Virus record (IMG/VR): IMGVR_UViG_3300020147_000021
Span: 1-36,971 of that record
DNA: 36,971 nt
DNA from: a virus
Direction: 5' to 3' (one strand)
The notes below the pieces were generated by a model. The model was not told the origin of the DNA and did no database searches. It was given only the letters and a program-made list of their open reading frames with translations. Shown in pieces: positions 12,732-22,334 of the stretch (position 1 is the stretch's first letter; every line of letters begins with the position of its first letter). Both the position numbers and the translations under genes were made by a program.

Positions 12732-14012
12732 ATGGACACAAATCTAAAATTTGCCGGTGATGTAAACGTAGAATCAGTAATTGTAAAGTCTTTAGCATCC
12801 GGTAATTCTATCGATATCAAAAATCAAGTTCTTGGTATAAATGTGTACGAGGACTTGTTCTCACCATTCATGTCTGGTTCTATATCAGTTAAAGATTCGT
12901 TAGACATCGCTAATGCCTTGCCTTTTTCCGGTGAAGAAATTGTTCATCTTAAAATAGAAACACCATCCATCAACGATAAAGGCAAGACGATAGATGCTGA
13001 TTTTTACGTCTATAAGATGGGTGATAGAGAATATACAAACGATAGGTCAGTAATTTATTCTTTATATTTTATATCAGTTGAAGCGATTACTGATGCAAAT
13101 AAGAAACTATCAAAGGGATACAAAGGTTCGATAGATAATATGATTAAGGAGCTTGTTAAGAATCCGGATGGTCTCGATTCTAGCAAGCAGTTGTTTTATG
13201 AACCATCATCAGATAACATTAAATTTGTTGCAAATTACTGGAGTCCAGTAAAGATAATTGACTTCCTTTCAGAAAAGGCAAACAATAAGTCTAAGTCACC
13301 TTCATATATCTTTTATGAGAATAGAGACGGATTCAATTTCGTATCTCTGGATACGTTATACCAACAACCAATCTTTCAAGACTTCAACTACAGTAATTTC
13401 ACAAAGATAGATGGTTCTTATAGAGATATAGCCGCAGACTATAAAAGAATTACTCATTTGAGTATTCCGACCGTATTCAATTATCTTGATGACATTCAAT
13501 CCGGTAAATTCAGTTCAAAGAGAATCACGTATGATTTTGTAACGAAGCAATATAAACTAGAGGCTTTCGACTACTTCCAAGAATATGGAAGAGGGAGACA
13601 TCTTAACCAATTTCCAACTGCTTCAAAAAACATAATTAAGAAGTATAACGCATGGGTTACAAATGACGTGAGTCATTATGAAATCCATACTGGTTTTGGT
13701 TCAACTACTCTGGATAATTCAAATGCACAGAGACGTCGTTCTTTATTACTGCAATCAAGGTCAAATTGTATTACCATAACGGTTCCAGGGAGACTTGATT
13801 ATACTGTTGGACAAAAAGTTAATTTGACTTTATACAAGGCAGAACCAATCAGAACATCAGATTCAAACGACGATATTCTTGACAAATTGAATTCTGGAAA
13901 CTATCTTATTTCTGCTATCAATCATAACATTTCTAAAGTCAATGGTGAACATGAGTGTGTAATGGAATTGATTAAAGACAGTGTGATGTTTGACATATCA
14001 AAGGGTAACTAA
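12732..14012 (+). CDS. 27: Baseplate hub gp27
   Basis: A 426-residue hub protein of the T4 gp27 / gpD-like family, which forms the trimeric ring that holds gp5 and continues the tube channel. Pattern features are INVYEDLFSPFMSGSISVKD and ALPFSGEEIVHLKIETP at the N-terminus (tube-like domain). The C-terminus has ITVPGRLDYTVGQKVNLTLY followed by GNYLISAINHNIS and HECVMELIKDS, typical of hub proteins. T4 gp27 is 391 residues. It lies directly before gp5, its physical partner, with a 1-nt overlap, and AAAGGG precedes the gp5 ATG. Confidence 0.85.
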   Translation: MDTNLKFAGDVNVESVIVKSLASGNSIDIKNQVLGINVYEDLFSPFMSGSISVKDSLDIANALPFSGEEIVHLKIETPSINDKGKTIDADFYVYKMGDREYTNDRSVIYSLYFISVEAITDANKKLSKGYKGSIDNMIKELVKNPDGLDSSKQLFYEPSSDNIKFVANYWSPVKIIDFLSEKANNKSKSPSYIFYENRDGFNFVSLDTLYQQPIFQDFNYSNFTKIDGSYRDIAADYKRITHLSIPTVFNYLDDIQSGKFSSKRITYDFVTKQYKLEAFDYFQEYGRGRHLNQFPTASKNIIKKYNAWVTNDVSHYEIHTGFGSTTLDNSNAQRRRSLLLQSRSNCITITVPGRLDYTVGQKVNLTLYKAEPIRTSDSNDDILDKLNSGNYLISAINHNISKVNGEHECVMELIKDSVMFDISKGN

Positions 14013-16513
14013 TGTTTCATGTAGGTGTTGTTGAAAATAGAGACGATCCACTTAAGTTGGGTCGCTGTAAAGTAAGAGTTATTGGATTACATACTCATGA
14101 CAAAGCTGTTCTAAAGACAGAAGACCTTCCATGGGCGGTTCAGAATATTCCAAACTCAGCTTCTATGAACGGTATCGGAGAATCTCCAACTAATTTGGTT
14201 GAGGGAACGGTAGTTCTTGTTGTGTTCTTGGACGAACATAAACAATCACCCGTCATTATGGGTAGCTTACTTGGAATTCCACAAACAAATTCAAAGATTA
14301 TTGATACTCTGAATGATGAATATGATTCTTCAGTTGATAATGGAATTCCAGATACAACTTCAACAAACCCAGTTTCTGAAGCACCAGATTCAATCGATCC
14401 AAACGTAATAGACTCAACTCCTGATTCTAATCCAGGTATTGCTGCTTTAAATAAAGCTATGGAAGAAGCTGGAATAACTTCTAAGTTTGCAAGAGCATCT
14501 ATACTTGGTATATGTAAGGTTGAATCAAACTTCAAGTGTGTTGCTGAAAATCTAAATTACTCAGCTGAGGCTCTATTAGCAACATTCCCATCAGTATTCA
14601 AGAACGATAAGAATCTTGCGAAATCTGTCGAGAGAAGACCGAAGAACATCGCTGAGATGGTCTATGGTCCTGTCTATGGTAAAGGTAAGGAACTTGGAAA
14701 TGATGTTGTTGGAGATGGTTGGAAATATAGAGGAAGAGGATACGTTCAACTTACAGGTAAAGCAAATTATAGAAAATATTCAGCTGTAGCTGGTGTAGAC
14801 CTTGTATCAAATCCAGATTTAATGCTGGATGAAGATATCGCCTCAAAAGTTACTGTTCAATATTTCAAGGACAGAGTTAAACTCCAACAGGATAATCCGT
14901 CTTATATCAATGATGCCATCAAAGCAGTTGGTTTAAATAGAGCTGATATTCGCGAGAAGAAGTTTAATGCATATCAATACTACATGGGAGAATCTTCTCC
15001 TTTAGACCAGACAGATAAATCAACGGATATTGGAAAATCTTCTGAACAACATAAATCAACAGCTAAGATTAATGGAGTTCCAATTGATAGAGTTTCTAAT
15101 TTGAATTTCGGTTTCTCAGACCCTAACTTCAAGTATCCTCTAAAGGAATATATTGGAGAACCTGATACAAACAGGTTGGCTAGAGGAAGGTATAATGGAA
15201 CTATTGCTGAGAAGAAGGATAAAAACAGAGTAAGAAATATTCCTACTTCGATTGGAACTTCTTGGACTCAACCTATTTCTCCATTCAACTCACAGTATCC
15301 TTACAATAAGGTTATAGAAACAGAATCAGGTCACGTTCAAGAATTTGATGACACACCAGGAAATGAAAGAATTCATAGGTATCACAGAAAAGGTACATTT
15401 GAAGAAATTGATGTTAATGGTACCAAGGTAACTAGAATTGTTGGCGACAACTATGAAATCATCGATAGAAATGGATTTGTATACGTTGCTGGTGATGTAC
15501 ATATTACAGCTGCTGGTGACATAAATGTTCTATCTCAATCTAATGCTAATATTAAAGTCCACGGTGATTCTAATATCAATATTCACGGTGACGCCAATTT
15601 AAATATCGGTGGTGACATGAAGTCTAATGTATCTGGAGACTTCAAATTAAAGGCCTCAAATATAATTTTAGAATCGGATGACAGATTCGATGCTAAAGCT
15701 GGTGGTAAGATGGCGTTTGATTCTGAAAGACTTGACTTTAACGATGACCAAGCAAAAAGTTCTGGTCTTGGTTCAGGAATATCAAGTCTTAAAACCGTTA
15801 ACCCAAATTATAGTCAATTAAAGACTCCTCCAAGAAAGGCTGACGAAGAGTTTATATTTGAAACACCTGAAGATGTTGCAGAAGCCAACCTGCCTCCAAT
15901 TGAAGATGCTATGCCAGAAAAACAAGAGAATGAGGTGGTTCAACCAAGAAAGACTCCGGTAAAACCAGTTGCTCCTTCATGTGATATCTATTACAACATG
16001 GAAGATTTTCCAAAGACTTTGATTCTTCATACTGATGCTACTGGTTATGACTGGACATTAGGTAAACTTCTTAATGGAAACGAACTTAAGGCTATTACGG
16101 TAAAAGGCAAGAGGTATGAGAAGGCTGATATTGTTTGCAACCTAAAGGGATTGGCTGAAAATATCCTTGGCAAATTGAACGAAACCATTGGGCCTATAGG
16201 TTCTGCTTGGTTGATGACTTCATGTTATAGAAGTGGTGTTCCATCTGGTGGCTCTAAGACATCACAACACTTGATTGGTCAAGCTGTTGATTTTGTAATT
16301 GGTCATAATTTCAACTATGATACTACATACTCATGGGCTAAACAATTAAGTGAGAGTCTTCCTTTCGATCAATTCTTGTATGAATTCTTGGATTCAAATG
16401 ATGGAAGAAAAAACTGGTTACATATAAGTTATTCGCCAAGCGGTGGTAGAAAACAAGTTCTAACATTCTTGAACCATTCAACTAATACAACTGGATTGAG
16501 GAAGTTAGCTTAA
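14012..16513 (+). CDS. 5: Baseplate spike gp5 with GH19 and M15 peptidase domains
   Basis: An 833-residue multi-domain spike. Residues 1-90 form an OB fold (KLGRCKVRVIGLHTHD, VVLVVFLDEHKQSPVIMGSLLG). About 141-330 is a GH19 lysozyme/chitinase-like domain (VESNF with Glu171, AENLNYSAEALL with Glu179, GDGWKYRGRGYVQLTG), replacing the T4-lysozyme domain of T4 gp5. About 430-560 is the gp5C-type beta-helix needle (GDVHITAAGDINVLSQ, GDSNINIHGDANLNIGGD). After a Pro-rich linker, about 655-833 is an M15-type peptidase (SQHLIGQAVDF with His753 and Asp760, WLHISY with His804). It should pierce and locally digest the host envelope. The neighbours gp27 and PAAR complete the spike. Confidence 0.92.
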   Translation: MFHVGVVENRDDPLKLGRCKVRVIGLHTHDKAVLKTEDLPWAVQNIPNSASMNGIGESPTNLVEGTVVLVVFLDEHKQSPVIMGSLLGIPQTNSKIIDTLNDEYDSSVDNGIPDTTSTNPVSEAPDSIDPNVIDSTPDSNPGIAALNKAMEEAGITSKFARASILGICKVESNFKCVAENLNYSAEALLATFPSVFKNDKNLAKSVERRPKNIAEMVYGPVYGKGKELGNDVVGDGWKYRGRGYVQLTGKANYRKYSAVAGVDLVSNPDLMLDEDIASKVTVQYFKDRVKLQQDNPSYINDAIKAVGLNRADIREKKFNAYQYYMGESSPLDQTDKSTDIGKSSEQHKSTAKINGVPIDRVSNLNFGFSDPNFKYPLKEYIGEPDTNRLARGRYNGTIAEKKDKNRVRNIPTSIGTSWTQPISPFNSQYPYNKVIETESGHVQEFDDTPGNERIHRYHRKGTFEEIDVNGTKVTRIVGDNYEIIDRNGFVYVAGDVHITAAGDINVLSQSNANIKVHGDSNINIHGDANLNIGGDMKSNVSGDFKLKASNIILESDDRFDAKAGGKMAFDSERLDFNDDQAKSSGLGSGISSLKTVNPNYSQLKTPPRKADEEFIFETPEDVAEANLPPIEDAMPEKQENEVVQPRKTPVKPVAPSCDIYYNMEDFPKTLILHTDATGYDWTLGKLLNGNELKAITVKGKRYEKADIVCNLKGLAENILGKLNETIGPIGSAWLMTSCYRSGVPSGGSKTSQHLIGQAVDFVIGHNFNYDTTYSWAKQLSESLPFDQFLYEFLDSNDGRKNWLHISYSPSGGRKQVLTFLNHSTNTTGLRKLA

Positions 16514-16947
16514 TGTTTTCACCGGAAGTTATTAACTTATCAACAGTTAATGAGTTAGTTAATGTGGACCACACCATTACTTATGTAGTTGCCGATCCTC
16601 TAGGTATAGGGCCTGGAACTTCATATGATGTAGTTATTACACCTATCGATATCAATAAAACTATTAACATAACCGAAAATAGAATTCATGGGTACTTCTC
16701 TGATTCATTTGATAATGAGATTCAATATAGAACTAAAGATGATAGATTTTTAACGGTTGATAAATTCAGCGAAATAGATGAAGATATTATGTATGGAATA
16801 TATCTTTTCAAAGCTGATACTAGAAGAACAATTGTTTATCAGTTCTTAGCTGAAGCTAATGGGCAATCTAAAATCTATACGATTACCGTTCAAAATGATT
16901 GGACATTGAATAGGAATACATTATTGGAGTATTTGAATGAAGGGTAA
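16513..16947 (+). CDS. Hypothetical spike-associated structural protein
   Basis: A 144-residue, mainly beta-strand protein without recognised motifs. It starts MFSPEVINLSTVNELVNVD and has an YVVADPLGIGPGTSYDVVI strand pair and the end WTLNRNTLLEYLNEG. No signal peptide or membrane segment is present. GAGGAAG precedes the start. It is placed between the spike gp5 and the PAAR tip and overlaps both by 1-11 nt, so it is probably a small virion component of the hub or needle or a chaperone for it. This is inferred from position only. Confidence 0.65.
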   Translation: MFSPEVINLSTVNELVNVDHTITYVVADPLGIGPGTSYDVVITPIDINKTINITENRIHGYFSDSFDNEIQYRTKDDRFLTVDKFSEIDEDIMYGIYLFKADTRRTIVYQFLAEANGQSKIYTITVQNDWTLNRNTLLEYLNEG

Positions 16948-17242
16948 ATCATTAGCAAGATACACATCAGTTTCTACTGGTCATGGATGTTGGCCTCCAA
17001 CTACAGTGACTCAGGACCTTTCATCAACAGTATTCGTCAATGGTTTTGCTGCTGGAAAAGTTGGTATGAAATTCATAGCACACGAATGCCATGATGAGGT
17101 TCATTCTGACGAGGAAAGAATGGTAACTGCTGGTTCAGGAACTGTATTCATAGAAGGAAAATCCGCAGCAAGAATAGGTGACCCAATTGCCTGTGGAGAC
17201 ACTGTTGGTGAAGGTTCTCCAAACGTGTTTGTTGGCGGTTAA
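16937..17242 (+). CDS. PAAR spike-tip protein (gp5.4-like)
   Basis: A 101-residue PAAR-repeat protein that caps the gp5 needle with a sharp zinc-stabilised tip. The start MKGKSLARYTSVSTGHGCWPPT, VFVNGFAAGKVGMKF, HECHDE, SGTVFIEGKSAARIGDPIACG and the terminal VFVGG are the usual PAAR pattern. His (HGCW, HECHDE) and Cys (IACGD) residues are available for metal binding. T4 gp5.4 is about the same size. TTGGAG precedes the ATG, which lies inside the end of the previous gene. gp25 follows after 11 nt, as in many contractile systems. Confidence 0.92.
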   Translation: MKGKSLARYTSVSTGHGCWPPTTVTQDLSSTVFVNGFAAGKVGMKFIAHECHDEVHSDEERMVTAGSGTVFIEGKSAARIGDPIACGDTVGEGSPNVFVGG

Positions 17243-17253
17243 CTAAATATAAT

Positions 17254-17640
17254 ATGGCTAAAAATATATTTACAGACATTGATTTAAAACTAACAGCTCA
17301 TCCAGTTAGTGGTGACTTAGTGCAAATCAAAAATGAAGCAGCAATTAAAACGTCTGTTAAAAATCTAATTCAAACTGCATTTTATGAAAGACCTTTCCAG
17401 CCTGACCTAGGGTCGGCTGTAGGTAGATTGCTGTTTGAACCAGCCTCTCCAATGCTTAAAGTTACAATGGAGAAGGCCATCCGTCAGGTATTAGAAAATC
17501 ACGAACCAAGAATAGATGTTGAACAAATTGTAGTCACATTCAATACTGACCAGAATGAGGTAATAATTTCGATTTACTTCAAAATCGTTAACACATTAAC
17601 ACCACTTACTGTGGCTGTAGCAATCAAAAGAACCAGATAA
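17254..17640 (+). CDS. 25: Baseplate wedge gp25
   Basis: A 128-residue gp25/TssE-family protein that fastens the sheath-initiating platform of the baseplate. Features are DIDLKLTAHPVSGDLVQIKN, AIKTSVKNLIQTAFYERPFQ, PDLGSAVGRLLFEP and EPRIDVEQIVV. Length matches T4 gp25 (132). It is tightly coupled to gp6 (TAATG overlap at 17640). An ACTAAATA sequence at 17242-17249, 5 nt before the ATG, resembles a late promoter but is too close to give a normal leader. Confidence 0.95.
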   Translation: MAKNIFTDIDLKLTAHPVSGDLVQIKNEAAIKTSVKNLIQTAFYERPFQPDLGSAVGRLLFEPASPMLKVTMEKAIRQVLENHEPRIDVEQIVVTFNTDQNEVIISIYFKIVNTLTPLTVAVAIKRTR

Positions 17641-19424
17641 TGACCCAATCAAAACGTATAAACGCGGCAGAATTAGACTTTGATAGAATTAAAGAGTCAT
17701 TCAAGGAATATCTAAAAGGTCAGGATAAATATTCTGACTATAACTTTGACGGTTCCAATATATCCATTTTGTTGGACATCTTGGCTTATAACACACATTA
17801 TAATAATCTATATGACAACTTTGCTATAAATGAAACAAATCTTGATTCAGCGTCACTGAGAAGTTCTGTTGTATCTATAGCTAAGAGACATGGTTATACA
17901 CCAAGGTCTTCTATTGCTCCTAAAGCTATAGTAACACTTACAGTTACAAACGTTAGCACTGGAGCTCCATCAATTTTGACTATTCCAAAAGGAACTCCTT
18001 TTACAACATCTAATGAAGGAACAACATATACTTTTGCTACATTGAAGCCTTATTCTGCTGCTCTTGAGGATGATGGTTATATCTTTGAAGGTGTTGAAAT
18101 ATATGAGGGTGATTATCTAACAAACAGATTCGTTGTTGCGGATGGTGTTAGATATGTAATTCCTAACTCTGGAGTTGATACAACAACACTTAAAGTAAAA
18201 GTACAAGAAAGTGCGACATCTGATTCTTTTGAAACATATTCATCAGTTGAGAATTTTGTTTCAGCGGATAGAGACTCTCTAGTATATTTCCTTAAGGAAG
18301 TTGAGAATGGATTATATGAAGTGTTCTTCGGTGAGGATATAATCGGTAAACAACCTTCAAGTGGAAATGTTGTCACTGTTGAATATGTAGCTACCAACGG
18401 AGAACTTGCTAATGGAGCAAGAAATTTCTCCTATTCTGGTGATATTTTAGCTGGCGGTGTTACTTCTGTTTCAACGGAAGAGCTAGCTTCTTCAGGTAAG
18501 TTTCCAGAACCAATAGAATCAATTAAGGTAAACGCACCTAACTCATATTCTGCCCAAAATAGAACAGTTACTTCTACTGATTATAAGACATTAATCTATA
18601 ATAAGATTCCTAATATTGATTCTATCTCAGTTTGGGGTGGAGAAAATAATGTACCAGTAGTTTACGGTAAGGTTTTCATTTCTATCAAACCAACTGGTAG
18701 AAACCGACTGTCTGACAAAGAAAAATCATCTATCACTAGCTTACTCAAAGGCAAGATGGTTGTTGCTATTCTTATTGAGTTTGTCGACCCAGAATTACTT
18801 GATATCATTGTTGAGACGAACGTATACTATAATCCATCTAAAACTATCAAAACTACTGATGAAGTTAAGATGGCCGTTCTAGAAGCTATCGGAACATACA
18901 ACGACGAAAATCTAAATAAGTTTGATGGAATATACAGACACTCAACTTTAACTGGACTTATTGATAAGTCAGAAAAATCCGTTGTTAGCAATATCACAAC
19001 AATTAAGCTATCAAAGGAATTCTCTCCTGTTATCGATCAACCTGTTAAAAAGACAATAAGTGTATATAATCCTATTGAGGAATTATCATCAACTGAATTC
19101 TATGTCGCAGGTACTGAAGACCTCGTATCACTTAAATCAAACGATTCAGGTGAGGTTTGGTTGATATCAAAAAATATTAACAGTACTGAGCCAACATATG
19201 TTAGCAAAGTAGGAACTATTAATTTTGATGCTGGTATCATCAATCTTGAGGGATTTACTGTAACAGATGCACCTGGAAATGACATCATCATTGAGTTAAT
19301 TCCACAATCATACGATGTCGTATCTAAACTGAATCAAATCGCTTCAATAGACGTTTCTAGGTCTGTGGTTAACATGATTGTTGAAGACACAGAAAATTAC
19401 ATCTTTACACCAAGTAAGAATTAA
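17640..19424 (+). CDS. 6: Baseplate wedge gp6
   Basis: A 594-residue gp6/gpJ-family wedge protein (T4 gp6 is 660 residues) that forms the continuous inner ring of the baseplate. The N-terminus is typical: NAAELDFDRIKESFKEYLKG, GSNISILLDILAYNTHYNN and SLRSSVVSIAKRHGYTPRSS. The middle contains YVIPNSGVDTTTLKVKVQES, and later come TSTDYKTLIYNKIPNIDSISVWGGE and VVYGKVFISIKP, as in other gpJ-like proteins. It lies between gp25 and the gp7-like gene, as in T4-type operons, with 1-nt overlaps on both sides. Confidence 0.93.
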   Translation: MTQSKRINAAELDFDRIKESFKEYLKGQDKYSDYNFDGSNISILLDILAYNTHYNNLYDNFAINETNLDSASLRSSVVSIAKRHGYTPRSSIAPKAIVTLTVTNVSTGAPSILTIPKGTPFTTSNEGTTYTFATLKPYSAALEDDGYIFEGVEIYEGDYLTNRFVVADGVRYVIPNSGVDTTTLKVKVQESATSDSFETYSSVENFVSADRDSLVYFLKEVENGLYEVFFGEDIIGKQPSSGNVVTVEYVATNGELANGARNFSYSGDILAGGVTSVSTEELASSGKFPEPIESIKVNAPNSYSAQNRTVTSTDYKTLIYNKIPNIDSISVWGGENNVPVVYGKVFISIKPTGRNRLSDKEKSSITSLLKGKMVVAILIEFVDPELLDIIVETNVYYNPSKTIKTTDEVKMAVLEAIGTYNDENLNKFDGIYRHSTLTGLIDKSEKSVVSNITTIKLSKEFSPVIDQPVKKTISVYNPIEELSSTEFYVAGTEDLVSLKSNDSGEVWLISKNINSTEPTYVSKVGTINFDAGIINLEGFTVTDAPGNDIIIELIPQSYDVVSKLNQIASIDVSRSVVNMIVEDTENYIFTPSKN

Positions 19425-21688
19425 TGTCAAGAAATATAAATGAAATAGTAGCTGGACAATTTCCTGAGTTTATTCGCAGTACCCAGGATTACGCTAAATT
19501 TATTGAGTTCATAGAAGACTACTATAAGTTTGAAGAGTCTTTGGATATTATCGAAGAAGCTGATATCGATAAGACACATTTCCTTGAGCATTACTTCGGA
19601 GAATTAGCAAAGGACTTTCCTCAGTTAAGGTCTTTATCAGATAAAAAACAAAGATTAGTTCTCCAAAAGCTTTCTGATTTATATAAGTCAAAAGGCTCTC
19701 TTGATTCATATAAAGCTTTATTTGCTATCTTATTTTCAATTGATGTTGAACTATTTTATCCATCAACTGAGATATTTAAACCTTCTGCGGCTAGATGGAA
19801 CAGAGAAGTTTCGGTTAGATTTGAAGTAACTTCAGGAGAAGTAATTACTCTTGAAAATCTAACTTGTGAAATAAATACAACTCATAGAAAGTATGACCTA
19901 GACATAGATCGTATCAAAAAATTAACTGATACGTTGTATGAAGCCATTTTCAATATTAAGTTTAAGTTAGTAATTCCTGATGGTGGAACAATTACTACCA
20001 ATGAATTTACAGGTAAGTTGATTCAAGGTATTAATAGTTATGAGGTTAGAGTTCCAGGAGCTGGATTCAACGTTGGGGATATATTCGATGTTGAAAATAA
20101 TCTAGGTTCGGGAACAAGAATCCGTATAAAAAGAGTACACTCAGGCGGCGGCATCAGAAACCTAGAGATATTCCAGTTTGGTACAGGATACCAGAACTCG
20201 TTCTTCCATATCTTGAACCCAGAATCAGCTCTAATTATAACTGAGTTGAATAACCTTACAATCACTGTAACTGGTACTGACCCATCTTCTGCAGCATACC
20301 CAACAGACGATAAAGTTAATAACATTGGTGATAATCTTCAAGCTACTAGGTTTGACTATACCGTAATTCATCCTACGGACAGAAGTAGCGACTATTTCCA
20401 AGATAACACTTATGTTGGTGAACAAGTAGCTGAAGCTTCAACTATATCTACACAGATTCAAGAAGAAAATGTTAATAGAGCTGTTGTATTCTTTAAGTTA
20501 GGATACGTACATGAATATCCAGGTTATTTCTCAACGAACGTTGGTTTCCCTGATGATAGTTCATACATACAAGACGGCCACTACTATCAACAATATTCTT
20601 ATCTAATCAAGTCAACAAAGCAGTTTAAGGATTATAAGAAACCAGTTCTAGACCTTCTCCATCCTGCAGGGCTGAAGGCTTTTGGTGAATATCGTATCGA
20701 AAGAAACCTTGAAGTTTTAATTAATGTTAGAAACGAACTTAATAGGTTTGCTAATAACTTACTTGAAGTTCTTAACTTAGAAGAAACTATTTCTAAAACT
20801 ATTGTCAAGGATTTAATGAATGACAATGTTGATGCTCTTGAGCAAATAGCATTAAGTCTAGAAAAATATCAAGAAGATTCAGTAGATATAGAAGATGAAT
20901 CAATTAAGGTAATTACAAAGAATATCTATGACACGATTACAGTCGTAGACGGTTTCGACCCTGATTCATCAATAAGTATTGGTGTGATTGATACATATAA
21001 TGAAAATATCACAGTATCTGAACTAACTGTTAAGTCTCAATCAAAAGCTATATCTGATGCTATTAATGCTATTGATGAAATCATACTAACGGTAGCAAAG
21101 GTTGTTTCTGATGAAGTAGAAATTACAGATGACGTCATAAACCTAGTTTTAACAAAATCTGTAAATGAAGTTATAACACCGGAAGAGTTTGTAGCTAAAA
21201 CAATTTCCAAATCATTAAATGAATCTACATCATTCCAATTAGTTGATGGAGAAGGAGATTCTCTTGGTATTGGAACCGGCGACGAGTTGGTTGCATATTC
21301 TACTATTGAAGAACATGTTGCCAAGACAGTTTACAAGAGCTTTGCAGATTCAGTTACAGTTTCTGACGATATCGTTGACCTATTAACATTGACATTAAGA
21401 ACAGCAACAGACGATGCTAATGTTGACGACGAAATTTTATTGACAATAACTAAAAATATCGATGAAATAATAGATGCTCTTGATGAGTATGTTAAAGTCA
21501 TGACAAAGACTTTGGTTGATTCTGTCACAACCAATGAAACTATAAATAAGACATATAACACAACTAAGTCGGAATCAGTTTCAGCTAACAACTACGGTGT
21601 AGTAATGTTGGAACCATTTTATTATGACCCTTCACTAGGCCAATACTGGGAAGCTGGTTATGCGGAAAATGAAAGAGAAATAACATAA
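19424..21688 (+). CDS. Baseplate wedge gp7-like protein with C-terminal repeats
   Basis: A 754-residue structural protein. The N-terminal 120 or so residues (VAGQFPEFIRSTQDYAKFIE, FLEHYFGELAKDFP, LSDLYKSKGSLDSYKALFAI, LFSIDVELFYPS) follow a pattern found in wedge or tail proteins of marine T4-like phages. Position after gp6 points to gp7. Around 195-270 there are beta-rich GxGxxxGD segments (VPGAGFNVGDIFDV, FGTGYQNSFFHI). From about residue 440 to 725 the protein is made of imperfect, acidic, Val/Ile-rich repeats of the type Sv..DEi...v.K...e. It ends with EPFYYDPSLGQYWEAGY. T4 gp7 has 1032 residues and no such repeats that I know of. Homology to gp7 is a positional inference; the repeats look like a fibre extension. 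Confidence 0.6.
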   Translation: MSRNINEIVAGQFPEFIRSTQDYAKFIEFIEDYYKFEESLDIIEEADIDKTHFLEHYFGELAKDFPQLRSLSDKKQRLVLQKLSDLYKSKGSLDSYKALFAILFSIDVELFYPSTEIFKPSAARWNREVSVRFEVTSGEVITLENLTCEINTTHRKYDLDIDRIKKLTDTLYEAIFNIKFKLVIPDGGTITTNEFTGKLIQGINSYEVRVPGAGFNVGDIFDVENNLGSGTRIRIKRVHSGGGIRNLEIFQFGTGYQNSFFHILNPESALIITELNNLTITVTGTDPSSAAYPTDDKVNNIGDNLQATRFDYTVIHPTDRSSDYFQDNTYVGEQVAEASTISTQIQEENVNRAVVFFKLGYVHEYPGYFSTNVGFPDDSSYIQDGHYYQQYSYLIKSTKQFKDYKKPVLDLLHPAGLKAFGEYRIERNLEVLINVRNELNRFANNLLEVLNLEETISKTIVKDLMNDNVDALEQIALSLEKYQEDSVDIEDESIKVITKNIYDTITVVDGFDPDSSISIGVIDTYNENITVSELTVKSQSKAISDAINAIDEIILTVAKVVSDEVEITDDVINLVLTKSVNEVITPEEFVAKTISKSLNESTSFQLVDGEGDSLGIGTGDELVAYSTIEEHVAKTVYKSFADSVTVSDDIVDLLTLTLRTATDDANVDDEILLTITKNIDEIIDALDEYVKVMTKTLVDSVTTNETINKTYNTTKSESVSANNYGVVMLEPFYYDPSLGQYWEAGYAENEREIT

Positions 21689-22290
21689 TGGCACAAAAAC
21701 TAATTTCACAATTAAACTCAATTTCAACTCCATTACAAGATAGTGACGTTCTTATAATTTCAAGAGATGGTACTGAATTGATGAAGGTAACATACAGTGA
21801 GCTGCTCTCTGATGTTTCTGATGAAGTATTAAACGATCCAAATGTGTTAAAAACTGATGATATAGGTTCAGTAGTTCAAGCATATAATGCAAACTTATTG
21901 GAAACTGATGATATTGGAATCACAGTTCAAGCTTTTGACGCTGGCACAGCAAAGATAGACGAAGAACAAACGTACACAGCTCAACAAGTTCCTATGAGTG
22001 GCACATTAACAGACGCGGCAAATATTTCATGGGATGCTGATACTAACGGACAAATTGTTAGTGTTACATTAACAGCTATTAGAAATTTTTCAGCCCCAAC
22101 TAATATAATTCAAAATGCTTTATATGTTCTTGTAATTACTTCTGGTGGTTTTACCCCAACGTTCGATCCTGCTTTTAAATGGCCAGAAGCTGCTGCACCG
22201 GCCGGACTGTCTGGTGTTTGTATATTCAATTTTATAGGTGGCGCAGGAAATACGCTTCTATCAAATGGATATGCAATCAACGTAAGTTAA
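21688..22290 (+). CDS. Tail fibre-like structural protein
   Basis: A 200-residue protein. The N-terminus MAQKLISQLNSISTPLQDSD with VLIISRDGTELMKVTYSELL is a common anchor of phage fibre proteins. Residues about 57-92 contain two copies of a DIGxxVQAxxA motif (KTDDIGSVVQAYNANLLETD, DDIGITVQAFDAG), a linker widespread in marine phage fibres. The C-terminal half is a beta domain ending GGAGNTLLSNGYAINVS. It is coupled to the gp7-like gene (TAATG) and lies just before a large LamG-type adhesin, so it is probably a fibre or adaptor subunit. Confidence 0.7.
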   Translation: MAQKLISQLNSISTPLQDSDVLIISRDGTELMKVTYSELLSDVSDEVLNDPNVLKTDDIGSVVQAYNANLLETDDIGITVQAFDAGTAKIDEEQTYTAQQVPMSGTLTDAANISWDADTNGQIVSVTLTAIRNFSAPTNIIQNALYVLVITSGGFTPTFDPAFKWPEAAAPAGLSGVCIFNFIGGAGNTLLSNGYAINVS

Positions 22291-22334
22291 TATGATAAAC
22301 TCAATCTCAATATTTAAATTACAAGAAAATATAT

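Noticed and set aside
17242-17249. ACTAAATA as promoter for gp25
   Set aside because: Two mismatches to the late consensus and a predicted start at or inside the ATG; kept only as a motif observation.
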